Position numbers and translations under genes: made by a program. A DNA stretch of 64,000 nucleotides from Sinorhizobium sp. B11 (GTDB lineage Bacteria > Pseudomonadota > Alphaproteobacteria > Rhizobiales > Rhizobiaceae): positions 1,116,001 through 1,180,000 of the forward strand of contig CP091034.1 in NCBI GenBank assembly GCA_039725955.1, read 5' to 3'. Below the pieces are notes generated by a model. The model was not told the origin of the DNA. It saw only the letters and a program-made list of their open reading frames with translations, and searched no databases. Positions 53,812 to 63,641 of this stretch are shown piece by piece (positions within the stretch are counted from its first letter, which is position 1; the number at the start of each line of letters is the position of its first letter).

Positions 53812-55026
53812 CGACGCGGCAAAGACGAAGAGGCCGAGGAACGACAGGACGGCGCCGACATAGCCGGTCGCTGCAAAACCGTAACCCCAGGCAATGACGA
53901 GGCCGCCGAGCCATGCGCCGAGCGCGTTGGCAATGTTGAAGGCCGAGTGATTGGAGGCGGCAGCCAGCGTCTGCGCATCGGCTGCGACATCCATCAGGCG
54001 CGTCTGCAGCGCCGGGCCTGCCGCAAAGCCGCAGCCGACGAGGAAGACGCAGAGCCCGAGCATGTAGGGGTTGGCGGCGGTCAGCGAGAACATCGTCAGC
54101 ACGACGATATTGTAGACCAGCGAGCCGCCGATCGTGCCGAGCAGCGATTTGTCCGCAAGCCATGAACCGATGACATTGCCGGCATTCATGCCGACGCCGA
54201 AGAGCACGAGCATCAGCGCAACGGCCGTTTCCGGCAGCATCGCCACCTGCGTCGTCGTCGAGGCGATGTAGCTGAACATCGCGAACATGCCGCCGTAGCC
54301 GACTGCGGCAATGCCGAGCGTCAGCAGGATCTGCGGACGGCGGAAGGCGCCGAGTTCACGCAATGCGCTTGCCCCTTCAGCAACCTTGTCATGCGGCACG
54401 TAGAACCAGATGAGCGCAACAGTCACGAGACCGATAATGCCGACGGTGAGGAAGGCCACCTGCCAGTCGAGCGCCTGGCCGAAAAAGGTCGTTAGCGGCG
54501 TGCCGAGCAGGGTTGCGACCGTGAGGCCGAGCATGACGCGGCCGACGGCTCGCGCGCGGCGATGCGCCGGCACCATGGAGGCGGCAACGAGGGCTGCCAC
54601 GCCGAAATAGGCGCCATGCGGCAGGCCGGTAATGAAGCGCAGCACCGCAAAGCTTTCGAAGGTCGGCGCGATGGCGCTCAGAATATTGCCGACGGCAAAG
54701 AGCAGCATCAGGCAGAGCAGCAGCGTGCGCCGCGCCATCTTGGCGGCAAGCACGGCGATGACGGGTGCGCCGATGACGACGCCGAGCGCATAGGCGCTGA
54801 TAACATAACCAGCCTGTGGGGTCGTGACCGAAAAAGTGTCCGCCACATTGGGCAGGAGACCCATGATGGCGAACTCACCCGTACCGATGCCGAAGCCGCC
54901 TGCGGCGAGCGCCAGTTGCACGAGCGCGACCGTCATGGCCGAGGGAAGAGCTGCCTCCGGCCCGGAATCGGTAGAATCATCATCGATGGAATCATTGATG
55001 GAATCGTTGACGGCAACCTGGCTCAC
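53779..55026 (-). CDS. MFS transporter, DHA1/AraJ-like
   Basis: 415-residue carrier with twelve helices; GIGTGEFAIMGLLPNVA in helix 1 and RFITGLPHGAYFGVAALVAASM in helix 4 are typical of AraJ/NepI-like exporters of sugars or nucleosides. The N-terminal 28 residues are acidic, with NDSINDSIDD encoded by 12-bp tandem repeats. Its 3' end overlaps HxlR. Substrate unknown. Confidence 0.88.
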   Translation of the reverse strand: MSQVAVNDSINDSIDDDSTDSGPEAALPSAMTVALVQLALAAGGFGIGTGEFAIMGLLPNVADTFSVTTPQAGYVISAYALGVVIGAPVIAVLAAKMARRTLLLCLMLLFAVGNILSAIAPTFESFAVLRFITGLPHGAYFGVAALVAASMVPAHRRARAVGRVMLGLTVATLLGTPLTTFFGQALDWQVAFLTVGIIGLVTVALIWFYVPHDKVAEGASALRELGAFRRPQILLTLGIAAVGYGGMFAMFSYIASTTTQVAMLPETAVALMLVLFGVGMNAGNVIGSWLADKSLLGTIGGSLVYNIVVLTMFSLTAANPYMLGLCVFLVGCGFAAGPALQTRLMDVAADAQTLAAASNHSAFNIANALGAWLGGLVIAWGYGFAATGYVGAVLSFLGLFVFAASLRLELRSRTA

Positions 55027-55321
55027 GGGCGGTCCTCGGAGGATCTGTGCTTGGATAACGGCCGCTGGCGGGACACGCAGGACCGGTCATTCAGAAATGG
55101 CGGGAGGCGGAGATGGGATCTCCATTCTTCTATCTATCAAATGGCAAGCCGAAGGCGTCGAGTGCTTTTTTTGCAGTGCAGCGTCCTGCTATCTGCATAC
55201 GTCCATTGCAATATTTGCGCTTCAGTGATGTGTCCGGAAAAATCGTCCGGCTTGAAATCACAGGTGTATCGACCATTTCTTGAGGTCAGGCATCACAGCG
55301 AGGACAGGGAATAGGCACCTC

Positions 55322-56267
55322 ATGAAGCTCGTCGGTTTTTTTCAATCGCGACGGCGGTACTTTCAGAACGACAGACATGCAGGCTTATGAGAAGCGCGCG
55401 GAGGAGGTCTTCCGCGATGCCGGGCATGATTTCGAAGCGATCGTCTTTTCCGGCGGCGAGATCGTTCCCGCCATGGAGCGCGCCGCACGGCGCGACGATA
55501 TAGACGGCATCGTCGCCGGTGGTGGCGACGGCACGATCTCGGCAGCCGCTTCCATCGCCTGGAAGAACGGGGTCGCGCTTGGCGTCGTGCCGGCCGGTAC
55601 CATGAATCTCTTTGCCCGCTCGCTGAAAGTGCCGCTCGATATCTGGCAGGCGCTCGATGTGCTCGCTTTCGGCGAGCTCGACAATGTCGATATCGCCAGT
55701 GCCAACGGCAGGCCCTTCATTCACCAGTTCTCCGCCGGACTGCACGCACGCATGGTGCGATACCGCAATTCCTACAGCTACCGCTCCCGCCTCGGCAAGA
55801 TGCGCGCCAGCACGCGTGCTGCCTTCGGCGTCGTCTTCAACCCGCCGGAATTCGAGGTCGCGTTCGAGGCGGCGGGCATGAAGGAGACCCGGCGCGTCTC
55901 GGCGATATCGGTCTCAAACAATCCCTTCGGCGAAAACGCGCTGCTCTATGCAGACAATCTGCGCAGCGGCGAACTCGGCTTCTATACGGCAAAGCCGCTG
56001 AGGCCGCTCGGCGTCGCACGATTGGCGATCGACATGCTGCGGGGCAAGTTCCGCGAAAACGACGCTGTCATGGTCATGCATCCGGCCGAGGTGTATCTGC
56101 ATTTCCCGAAGCTGCGCGCCAAGGCGAATTGCGTCATGGACGGCGAACTTCTGCCGCTGGCGCGCGATATCACGGTGAAGCTTCATCCGGGCGAACTGAA
56201 GGTACTGGTCAGGCAGGGATTGGCTGCCCAGGAGGGAGAGGGTGACCGGCGCGAGCCGGCGGCCTGA
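55322..56267 (+). pseudogene. Diacylglycerol-kinase/LCB5-like lipid kinase, frameshifted
   Basis: Restored length 314 residues. The frame from ATG 55322 encodes MKLVGFF and breaks in a run of seven T at 55336-55342. Removing one gives NRDGGTFRTTDMQAYEKR, joining the 297-residue frame that starts at 55377. The kinase core GIVAGGGDGTISAAAS is the DGK catalytic motif, and DGELLPLARD is a conserved C-terminal element. Family members phosphorylate diacylglycerol or sphingoid-like lipids. As written, translation could only begin at internal codons. It is convergent with the diguanylate cyclase gene. Confidence 0.85.
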
Positions 56268-56270
56268 TGC

Positions 56271-58049
56271 TCAGAAAGAAGCGGCGCGCCTGGCCCTGAA
56301 AGGAATGAGGGCGCTTTCGACGATATCCCGGTTCGCCTCGTCGCCGAACACACAGGTGCGATTGCGTCCCTTCTTCTTGGCGCAGTAAAGCGCCTCGTCG
56401 GCCGATGCGATGAGCTGGCGCCAGCCGCTTGCACCGCATAGACCGGAGGCGACGCCGATGCTGACGGTAATGGAAAGATCGATGCCGGTTTCCCCGTCAC
56501 GGATCACATGCGCCTGAATGCGGCTGCGAAGTTCCTCTGCAAAATCGATGGTATTCGCAAGATCCGGTGTCGAAACGAGAACGGCGAATTCCTCGCCGCC
56601 ATAACGTGCGACGACGTCGGTGGGACGCATCGCACCTTGCAAAAGGGTGGCCATTTCGATCAGCACGGCATCGCCGGTGAGGTGGCCATAGGTGTCGTTG
56701 ACCGTCTTGAAGTGATCGATATCGATCAGCATCAGGCAGACATCTTCCTCGCGTTCCGAAGGCGCGTTGCCGAAGCCTTCCAGCGCCCGGCGGTTCCATA
56801 CGCCGGTCAGCCCGTCCTTTTCGGCCTGCATCTTCAGCCGAGCCTCGTACTCGGCCCGCTCGTCAAGCTTGCCGCGCAGCAATTCCAGCGCGTCGAACAG
56901 GCTGCGCATTTCCGGCGCCTTTGATCCGGTCCCAAGGTTCGTCATGGCGCCGCCCTCGGCAAGCGCGATGATCTGTCGGCGGGCCGTCAGTAACGGATCG
57001 AGCATGTGAAGGCGGATGGAGCGGAATAGCATGAACAGCACCGCGAGAGCGGAGGCGGTGATCACAGCGATGACCGCCAGGCGATAGGACGCGGCATAGT
57101 GTTGGGTTCGGTAGCGCTTCACCACGTCGTCGAGAAATACCGTGCGCAGCCTTTCGAGTGGCTGCAGCGTCGGAACGTAGTCGCGCGTCAGATCGACTGC
57201 GGAAACCGAATAATCGCCGGAGATCTTGCCCTGCTCGATCAATATCTTAACGAGCTCGACGCCGGATCCGAAAAAGATCGTATCGATATCCTTCATGAGC
57301 TGCTGGGACAGCGCATCGCGATCGCTGACGATTTTCTGGCCCTGCATCAGCTTGCGCAACTCCAGGAGCCGGCCAATTGTGCGGCTTGCATCGGTGATAT
57401 GGCTGTCACGCAGCGGCTGGCGCGTGGCAATCGGACCCATGATCTGTGAGGCAGCCCGGCCGCCATATTCGCGCATGTCACTGATCATCCGCCCCGTCAG
57501 GAATGGTGCGGTCAGTTCCGACCGGCGGGCGGTGAAGGCGGCTATGTGCCAGTCGACAACATGCTGGAAAGTTTCGATCACCTCGATCATCTCGCCGATC
57601 GCGTTCTGCACATCGTCCGGCTGGCGGTCGGCAAGCGGTGTTGCGGCAACGCGGTCGACGGCTTCGCGAGCCCTGCTAAGCTGCGTTCGTGTCTCGGCAA
57701 GCGCGGCCCTGAGATCGGGAAGGGAGGAGGATACGTCGACTTCAGGCGGCTCATCGAGCGCCTCGAGCGAGATATCGCTGATGCGCCGGAAGACCTTCAA
57801 ACGCTCTGTTGCAGGCGCGCTGCTGTTCGGCTCGATCGCCATGATGTCGTTGGCTGGTCCGCGTTCCGCCGACATGCGGCTCGCCGCTTCCAGGACCTGG
57901 CGGAAACGCTCCACCGCCCGCAGATTGTCATTGGTCGAACGATAGCTTTCGTAGGTCGGAATGAGAGCGCTGGCTGTCAGAACGAGGGTAAGAAATGCCA
58001 CGATGACAGTTGCAAAAAGCAGCTTTCCCTCAAGAGTGATGCGGTTCAT
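56271..58049 (-). CDS. Membrane diguanylate cyclase (GGDEF)
   Basis: 592 residues: helix near 10-28, a long periplasmic helical domain (30-330), second helix near 332-352, HAMP-like linker and a C-terminal GGDEF domain. The active site is GGEEF at residues 484-488, and the inhibitory I-site RPTD begins at Arg475, so feedback by c-di-GMP is likely. Substrate motif DIDHFKTVNDTYGH is intact. ATG 58049 follows AAAGGG; the frame is open to 58067. It makes c-di-GMP in response to a periplasmic signal. Confidence 0.9.
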   Translation of the reverse strand: MNRITLEGKLLFATVIVAFLTLVLTASALIPTYESYRSTNDNLRAVERFRQVLEAASRMSAERGPANDIMAIEPNSSAPATERLKVFRRISDISLEALDEPPEVDVSSSLPDLRAALAETRTQLSRAREAVDRVAATPLADRQPDDVQNAIGEMIEVIETFQHVVDWHIAAFTARRSELTAPFLTGRMISDMREYGGRAASQIMGPIATRQPLRDSHITDASRTIGRLLELRKLMQGQKIVSDRDALSQQLMKDIDTIFFGSGVELVKILIEQGKISGDYSVSAVDLTRDYVPTLQPLERLRTVFLDDVVKRYRTQHYAASYRLAVIAVITASALAVLFMLFRSIRLHMLDPLLTARRQIIALAEGGAMTNLGTGSKAPEMRSLFDALELLRGKLDERAEYEARLKMQAEKDGLTGVWNRRALEGFGNAPSEREEDVCLMLIDIDHFKTVNDTYGHLTGDAVLIEMATLLQGAMRPTDVVARYGGEEFAVLVSTPDLANTIDFAEELRSRIQAHVIRDGETGIDLSITVSIGVASGLCGASGWRQLIASADEALYCAKKKGRNRTCVFGDEANRDIVESALIPFRARRAASF

Positions 58050-58104
58050 CAAACCGAACCCTTTCAACCTGTCATCCGATCCGGCTCCGTTGCCGGTTTG
58101 CTGA

Positions 58105-58125
58105 ATATGCTGATATCAGGCATAT
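58105..58125. promoter_or_regulatory. Palindrome around TGATATCA
   Basis: ATATGC-TGATATCA-GGCATAT forms a near-perfect inverted repeat in the 163-bp promoter region of the cyclase gene. Confidence 0.3.
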
Positions 58126-58212
58126 ATTACCGATTTCGAGTATAGATAATCGATAATGCCCAACAGGGTTAAGAAAAGCGTGCAGGTGAAAGTTATGTGA
58201 CCGCTCTATTAA

Positions 58213-59559
58213 CTAGAGGCGCGCAAGATATGTGCGATAATCGAAATCCGATACGGTGCGAAGGTAGGCTATTGCTTCCTTGTACTTTGTGTCGCCATAC
58301 AACTTTCGATACCTATCGCCGAAGATATTGGCGATAAAGGCTGACTGCCGGAAGGCTTCGACCGCCGTAAGGAAATCATGCGTGAGCCGTTTTGCGTCCG
58401 TTGGTGTGTAAGCGGGCGTCGTTTCCTCGCCCGGATCGAGATCTCCGTCGAGGCCGAGCAACATGCCGCCGAGGATCGCCGCCAGCAGAAGATAGGGATT
58501 GGCATCCGCACCCGCCACCCGGTGCTCAATGCGCGCCGCCGGTCCATCGGTATCGGGAATCCGGATTGCCGTGCCGCGATGTCCGCTGCCCCAGGTCAGA
58601 TCGGTCGGCGCGAAGGAACCTGGCTGGAAGCGGCGATAGGAATTGGCAAAGGGCGCGAAGACCAGCTGGGCCTCCTGCATGGTCTGCAGCAGGCCCGCCG
58701 TCACCGATTTCAAAAGCCTCGGTTCGCCGCCCTTGGCATCGAGAATATTGTTGCCATCCCGGTCGATGATGCTCGCATGCACATGCAGCCCCGAGCCTGC
58801 ATGCTCGGAATAGGGCTTGGCCATGCAGGTCGCTTTTAGCCCGTGCCTGCGTGCGGCCTGTTCGGCAACGCGCTTCAGATAAAGGCAGTCGTCGGCCGCA
58901 GCCAGCGCATCGGGCCGGTGCAGCAGGTTTACTTCGAACTGGCCAGGCCCGAATTCCGCCGTCGTCGCCTCCGCCGGCAGGCTCATCGCCTTGGCGTAGG
59001 CGCGCAGCGTCTGGAGATAGCCGTCGAGCGCATCGACCGCACTCATGTCATAAAGCTGGAAACCGTTCGGATCGCCGCGATAGGTAAGGCTTGCGGGCGG
59101 AGAGGGAATGCCCGTCTCGCGCCAGTTCTCCTCGACCACATAGAATTCCAGCTCGGTCGCCACCACAGGAGTCAGCCCGCGCTCGGCATAACGTTCAAGC
59201 ACGGAGGCGAGAATACCGCGCGGATCCATGAAGCTCCGGCTGCCGTCGAATTCGTGCATCGTGGCAAGCACCTGCATCGATCCCTCGGGCGCCCAAGGCA
59301 TTGGCGTCAGGCTGCGCCTATCGGGAATGACATTGCCGTCGGGGTCGCCGATCGTCAGCGACAGGCCCGTAATATCGTCATTGTCGTCGCCCCAGATATC
59401 GAGCGATTGCGTGGAGGTCGGCAGGCGGATGTCGCCGGCCCAGACCTTCTTTTCGGCCGATAGCGGCAGCTGCTTGCCGCGCAGATCGCCATTCATGCCG
59501 ACGATCAGGATCTCGGAACGCGGATCACCCGCTTCAGTCTCTTTACCCTTGCTCGCCAT
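58213..59559 (-). CDS. Glutamine-synthetase-family ligase (PuuA-like)
   Basis: 448 residues of the type I glutamine synthetase fold. Metal and glutamate residues appear in ATELEFYVVEE, EFGPGQFEVNL, GSGLHVHASI and the C-terminal RIEHRVAGADANPYL. It resembles gamma-glutamylpolyamine or -amine synthetases rather than GlnA; the GlnE-modified Tyr region is absent. ATG 59559 (MASKGKE) is chosen over the upstream in-frame start at 59589. Divergent from a polyamine-type aminotransferase, it probably works in polyamine or amine catabolism. Confidence 0.85.
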   Translation of the reverse strand: MASKGKETEAGDPRSEILIVGMNGDLRGKQLPLSAEKKVWAGDIRLPTSTQSLDIWGDDNDDITGLSLTIGDPDGNVIPDRRSLTPMPWAPEGSMQVLATMHEFDGSRSFMDPRGILASVLERYAERGLTPVVATELEFYVVEENWRETGIPSPPASLTYRGDPNGFQLYDMSAVDALDGYLQTLRAYAKAMSLPAEATTAEFGPGQFEVNLLHRPDALAAADDCLYLKRVAEQAARRHGLKATCMAKPYSEHAGSGLHVHASIIDRDGNNILDAKGGEPRLLKSVTAGLLQTMQEAQLVFAPFANSYRRFQPGSFAPTDLTWGSGHRGTAIRIPDTDGPAARIEHRVAGADANPYLLLAAILGGMLLGLDGDLDPGEETTPAYTPTDAKRLTHDFLTAVEAFRQSAFIANIFGDRYRKLYGDTKYKEAIAYLRTVSDFDYRTYLARL

Positions 59560-59634
59560 GACCTTGAAAATCCTCTCGCAGAAGGCCAAGATCGTAAACC
59601 ATCAGTCAAAGCCTTTCAATCCGAAGGTCTAATC

Positions 59635-61002
59635 ATGTCCGATACTTACCCGCTGTCAAACCTTGCCGCGATCGATGCCGCACATCATCTGCATCCCTTC
59701 TCCGACATGAAGAAGCTGAACGCCGATGGCACCCGCATCATCCAGCGCGGCGAGGGTGTGCATATTTTCGACAGTCACGGCAAAAAGTACCTCGATGGCT
59801 TCGCCGGTCTCTGGTGCGTCAATATCGGCTATGGCCGCAAGGAAATCGCCGACGCTGTCGCGCGTCAGATGAACGAACTTCCCTATTACAACACCTTCTT
59901 CGGCACGACCTCGCCGCCGACGACCCTGCTGGCGGAGAAGGTGACGTCCAAGGCTGGCCCGCGCTTCAACCATATCTTCTTCACCGGTTCAGGCTCGGAA
60001 GCGAACGACACCTGGTTTCGCATGGCCCGCGTCTATTGGGCAGCCGTTGGCAGGCCCTCGAAGAAGACGGTCATTGCACGCCGCAACGGCTATCACGGCT
60101 CGACGGTTGCAGGCGCCAGCCTCGGCGGCATGAAATACATGCACGAGCAGGGCGATCTGCCCATTCCGGGCATCGTCCATATCGGCCAGCCCTACTGGTA
60201 CGGGGAGGGCGAAGATCTCTCGCCCGCCGAATTCGGGCTGAAGGTCGCCCGCGAGCTCGAAGCCAAGATCGATGAGCTCGGCGAGGAGAACGTCGCCGCC
60301 TTCGTCGCCGAGCCGATCCAGGGCGCGGCCGGCGTCATCGTCCCGCCGGAGACCTACTGGCCGGAGATTGACCGCATCTGCAGGGCACGCAATATCCTGC
60401 TTGTGAGCGACGAGGTCATCTGTGGTTTCGGGCGGCTGGGCGAATGGTTCGGCCATCAATATTTCGGCGTCGAGCCGGATTTCGCGCCGATCGCCAAGGG
60501 CCTGTCTTCAGGCTATCTGCCGATCGGCGGAGTGCTCGTCAGCGATCGCATTGCCGAAGTGCTGATCAACGACGTCGGCGATTTCAATCACGGCTTTACC
60601 TATTCCGGTCATCCGGTCTGCGCCGCCGCAGCGCTCGAAAACCTGCGCATCATCGAGGAGGAGAAGCTCGTCGAGCGCGTGCGCGACGACATCGGCCCCT
60701 ATTTCGCAAAGAAGTGGGGCGCCCTTGCCGAGCATGATTTCGTCGGTGAGGCGCAAAGTGTCGGCCTGATGGGCGGCTTGCAGCTTGCCGCCGACAAGAA
60801 GACCCGCAGCCGTTTCGAAAAGCCCGATCCGATCGGGGCGCTGGTGCGCAATCACGCGCTGGCAAATGGCCTCGTGCTGCGCGCCACCGGCGACCGCATG
60901 CTGGCCTCGCCACCGCTCGTCATCAGCCATGAGGAGGTCGACGAGATGGCGCGGATCGCCAAACTGGCGCTCGATGCGGCCTGGAAGGAACTGCGCGCTT
61001 AA
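59635..61002 (+). CDS. Class III PLP aminotransferase (polyamine/omega-amino acid type)
   Basis: 455-residue omega-aminotransferase using pyridoxal phosphate; the Schiff-base lysine is Lys288 in APIAKGLSSGYLPIG. N-terminal LHPFSDMKKLNADGTRII and FTGSGSEANDT are typical of the putrescine/beta-alanine:pyruvate group (SpuC-like). It is 75 bases from the divergent glutamine-synthetase-like gene. Conversion of putrescine or another diamine to an aldehyde is the likely role. Confidence 0.9.
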   Translation: MSDTYPLSNLAAIDAAHHLHPFSDMKKLNADGTRIIQRGEGVHIFDSHGKKYLDGFAGLWCVNIGYGRKEIADAVARQMNELPYYNTFFGTTSPPTTLLAEKVTSKAGPRFNHIFFTGSGSEANDTWFRMARVYWAAVGRPSKKTVIARRNGYHGSTVAGASLGGMKYMHEQGDLPIPGIVHIGQPYWYGEGEDLSPAEFGLKVARELEAKIDELGEENVAAFVAEPIQGAAGVIVPPETYWPEIDRICRARNILLVSDEVICGFGRLGEWFGHQYFGVEPDFAPIAKGLSSGYLPIGGVLVSDRIAEVLINDVGDFNHGFTYSGHPVCAAAALENLRIIEEEKLVERVRDDIGPYFAKKWGALAEHDFVGEAQSVGLMGGLQLAADKKTRSRFEKPDPIGALVRNHALANGLVLRATGDRMLASPPLVISHEEVDEMARIAKLALDAAWKELRA

Positions 61003-61057
61003 AGCAATTCCGGCAAGAGTGCATTGCGGTTTTGCGTCGAAGAAAGAGGGAAATACT

Positions 61058-62548
61058 CTAGGGATAGGCGACCGCATAGGCGAATTGATAGGTGTCACCC
61101 GGCCGGCCGTAGATGTAGGGCAAGGTGACGACATGCGTCTCCGGCTGCTTCAAACCGTTCTGCGCCAGCACATCCCCGAAATAGTCGTTCGGCCAGGCGG
61201 GCGGCGGTCCGCCCTTGTCATCGCGCCAGACGAAAACGACGGGATGTTTTGCATCCAGTCGAAACGTCGGCTTGAAGTCCGGATAGAAATAGGTCTGCAC
61301 CGGTGTGTCGGGCATCAGCAGCCGCATGTTACCGTCGAGATGCGGATCGTAGCCGACGATCAGCCCCGGTTCGCCGCCGATATCCTTGCGGATAATCTCG
61401 GCAAAGCCGGAATAGGGAATGTTCAGCCGCTGATATTTGCCGAAAAGCGGACCCCAATAGGCTCGCATGGCAAGCACGGCCAGCACCGCAACCATGATGA
61501 CGCCGCCGACAGCAAGCGATGCCCGCAAGGGCACGCCTGCATCGACTTCGGCACTGTCTGCCTTCATGCAGATATAAAGCGGCAGGATGAGAAAGAGTGG
61601 CGTCAGCCACCGGTCGGCGACGTTGTCGACCCCGGCGAGCAGGATCATCAGTGCAATGGCGCCGATCTCGATCAGCAGGATGCGACCGGCAATTCTTGTC
61701 CAGCGGCTGGAAGCGCGCCACATGGCCGGCAACGATCTGGCAAAGAGCGCCAGGAAGATGGCGACCGATACGCCGGCTATGCCGACCATCGCGGAGATGA
61801 AGCGGAAAACGCCGGTCGACACCTGCGCCAGAAAGCTTTCCCCGTCACCGGTCATCTTGTGCAGCGTGCGGTCGACGGCAACGTCGAAGTGCTGCAGGAA
61901 CCAGAGTGCGTGTGGCAACACGATAGCGATCGACACGACGATCGTCAGCGCCAGCCGCCAGTCTAGAATCCGCTTGCGAAAATCCGCGTCGATGAGGGCC
62001 GCGATCAGAGCGGCGGCCGGGAGGAGCGCGAAATTATACTTCGATATCATCCCGATGCCGGTCGCAATGCCGACAATGGTGTAGGAGATCGCCGAAGGCG
62101 CCTTCAGCGTGCGGAAAAAACCGTAGAGGAACAGCGATCCGGCAAAGATGGTTGCGACCGAATGCGTCAGGTCCCGCTGTGCCTCGAAGACGATCTGCGG
62201 CACGGTGAGCAAGCCAAGCGTTGCCATCACCACCAGGCTGCTGTTCCTCAACGTCAGACGCGCCGCCAGCCAATAGAAGACGTAGGACAGGAACAGCATG
62301 GTGCATTTGAGGAATGACAGCGAAAACAGCGACACGCCGATCAGCGATGTCACGCCATACTGCACCCAGTTGTAGAAGGGCGGCTGCGAATTATAGCCGA
62401 AGGCGAACCACTGCGAGAGCAGCATCTGCTCCGCCTCGTCCAGCTCCAGCGCATTGGGGATGCTGAGCCGCACGATCAGGTGGAGCAGAAAATAGGTTCC
62501 GAGCACCGCCAGGATCAGATGTGGCCGGCGGCTGAAAAGGCCCTGCAC
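61058..62548 (-). CDS. GT39/ArnT-like polyprenyl-phosphate-sugar glycosyltransferase
   Basis: 496-residue integral membrane protein with about eleven to twelve helices and the first-loop acidic motif ALELDEAEQM that coordinates the lipid-linked donor in ArnT/PMT-type enzymes. A C-terminal periplasmic domain (about 390-496) follows. It starts one base after the GT2 stop, so the two act in one pathway: the GT2 makes a lipid-phosphate sugar, this enzyme transfers it to an envelope acceptor. Lipid A or LPS core modification, as by rhizobial Rgt enzymes, is inference. Confidence 0.85.
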   Translation of the reverse strand: MQGLFSRRPHLILAVLGTYFLLHLIVRLSIPNALELDEAEQMLLSQWFAFGYNSQPPFYNWVQYGVTSLIGVSLFSLSFLKCTMLFLSYVFYWLAARLTLRNSSLVVMATLGLLTVPQIVFEAQRDLTHSVATIFAGSLFLYGFFRTLKAPSAISYTIVGIATGIGMISKYNFALLPAAALIAALIDADFRKRILDWRLALTIVVSIAIVLPHALWFLQHFDVAVDRTLHKMTGDGESFLAQVSTGVFRFISAMVGIAGVSVAIFLALFARSLPAMWRASSRWTRIAGRILLIEIGAIALMILLAGVDNVADRWLTPLFLILPLYICMKADSAEVDAGVPLRASLAVGGVIMVAVLAVLAMRAYWGPLFGKYQRLNIPYSGFAEIIRKDIGGEPGLIVGYDPHLDGNMRLLMPDTPVQTYFYPDFKPTFRLDAKHPVVFVWRDDKGGPPPAWPNDYFGDVLAQNGLKQPETHVVTLPYIYGRPGDTYQFAYAVAYP

Positions 62549-62549
62549 G

Positions 62550-63560
62550 TCAGCTTTCTCGAGAGAAGATCTGGCGTACGATATAGTTCGGCGAGGCGTC
62601 GTCGCGGTAATAGGTTCGGGCGATCATCTCCGCCAGGATGCCGGTCGTGATCATCTGCACCGACGACAGCAGCAGCACGACGCCGACCATAAGCATCGGT
62701 CGCGTGCCGATATCATTGCCCATGATGAACTTGTCGACGCCAAGATAGAGGAGGATCAGCGCAGCAAGGCCGCCGAGGCCGAGGCCGAGCGAGCCGAAGA
62801 AATGGCCCGGGCGGGCCTTGTAGCGCATGAAGAACATCACCGACAGCAGGTCGAGGATCACGCGGAAGGTGCGCGAGATGCCGTATTTCGAGGTGCCGTG
62901 CTGGCGTGCGTGATGGGTGACGGCCATTTCGCCGATGCGCGAGCTTGGCACGACGCCGGCAACCCAGGCTGGGATGAAGCGGTGCATCTCGCCCATCAGC
63001 TTCACCTGCTTGATGATCGAGGCGCGGTAGATCTTCAGGCTGCAGCCATAGTCATGCAGCTTCACGCCGGTGATGCGGCCGATCAGGTAATTCGCGCACC
63101 AGGAAGGGATCTTGCGCAGCAGCAGGCCGTCCTGGCGGTTCTTGCGCCAGCCGACGAGCAGGTCGAGTTCGCGCCGTTCCAGCTCCGAGACCATCGAAGG
63201 GATATCCTTCGGGTCGTTTTGCAGGTCGCCGTCCATGGTGGCGATCAGCCGGCCCTGGGCCGTGTCGATACCAGCCTGCATGGCGGCGGTCTGGCCGAAA
63301 TTGCGCTGCAGTTCGACGATGCGCAGCGTCAGCCCGTCGCGGTTGACGAATTTACGGGCGTTGACGAGTGTTGCGTCCGTGCTGCCGTCGTCGACGAGGA
63401 TCAGTTCCCAGCGATGCGGATAGTCGGCCATGGCCGCGACGATGCGCTCGATGAGCGGGCCGATGCTTTCTTCCTCGTTGAAAACAGGGACGACCAGCGA
63501 CAATTCGAGCGGTTGCATCTGATCATTCGCATCGCGAATGGACTCTACCGTTGTCTGCAA
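62550..63560 (-). CDS. GT2 glycosyltransferase (polyprenyl-phosphate sugar synthase type)
   Basis: 336 residues: GT-A domain with LSLVVPVFNEEESI, DDGST, MDGDLQNDP (DxD) and a C-terminal pair of transmembrane helices (about 255-280 and 292-318). This is the DPM1/ArnC/Dod-P-GalA synthase plan: a nucleotide sugar is loaded on a polyprenyl phosphate at the cytoplasmic face. It is followed by the GT39-like gene on the same strand and divergent from a flippase-like gene. The rhizobial RgtE-type function is plausible but the donor sugar is unknown. Confidence 0.88.
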   Translation of the reverse strand: MQTTVESIRDANDQMQPLELSLVVPVFNEEESIGPLIERIVAAMADYPHRWELILVDDGSTDATLVNARKFVNRDGLTLRIVELQRNFGQTAAMQAGIDTAQGRLIATMDGDLQNDPKDIPSMVSELERRELDLLVGWRKNRQDGLLLRKIPSWCANYLIGRITGVKLHDYGCSLKIYRASIIKQVKLMGEMHRFIPAWVAGVVPSSRIGEMAVTHHARQHGTSKYGISRTFRVILDLLSVMFFMRYKARPGHFFGSLGLGLGGLAALILLYLGVDKFIMGNDIGTRPMLMVGVVLLLSSVQMITTGILAEMIARTYYRDDASPNYIVRQIFSRES

Positions 63561-63641
63561 GTTTCATTTCTCCTAAAAGGCGCGGCAATGAAGGACCAAT
63601 GGAATACCAGCCGCCGCAGCCAAACTTAGGAAGCCTGATAC

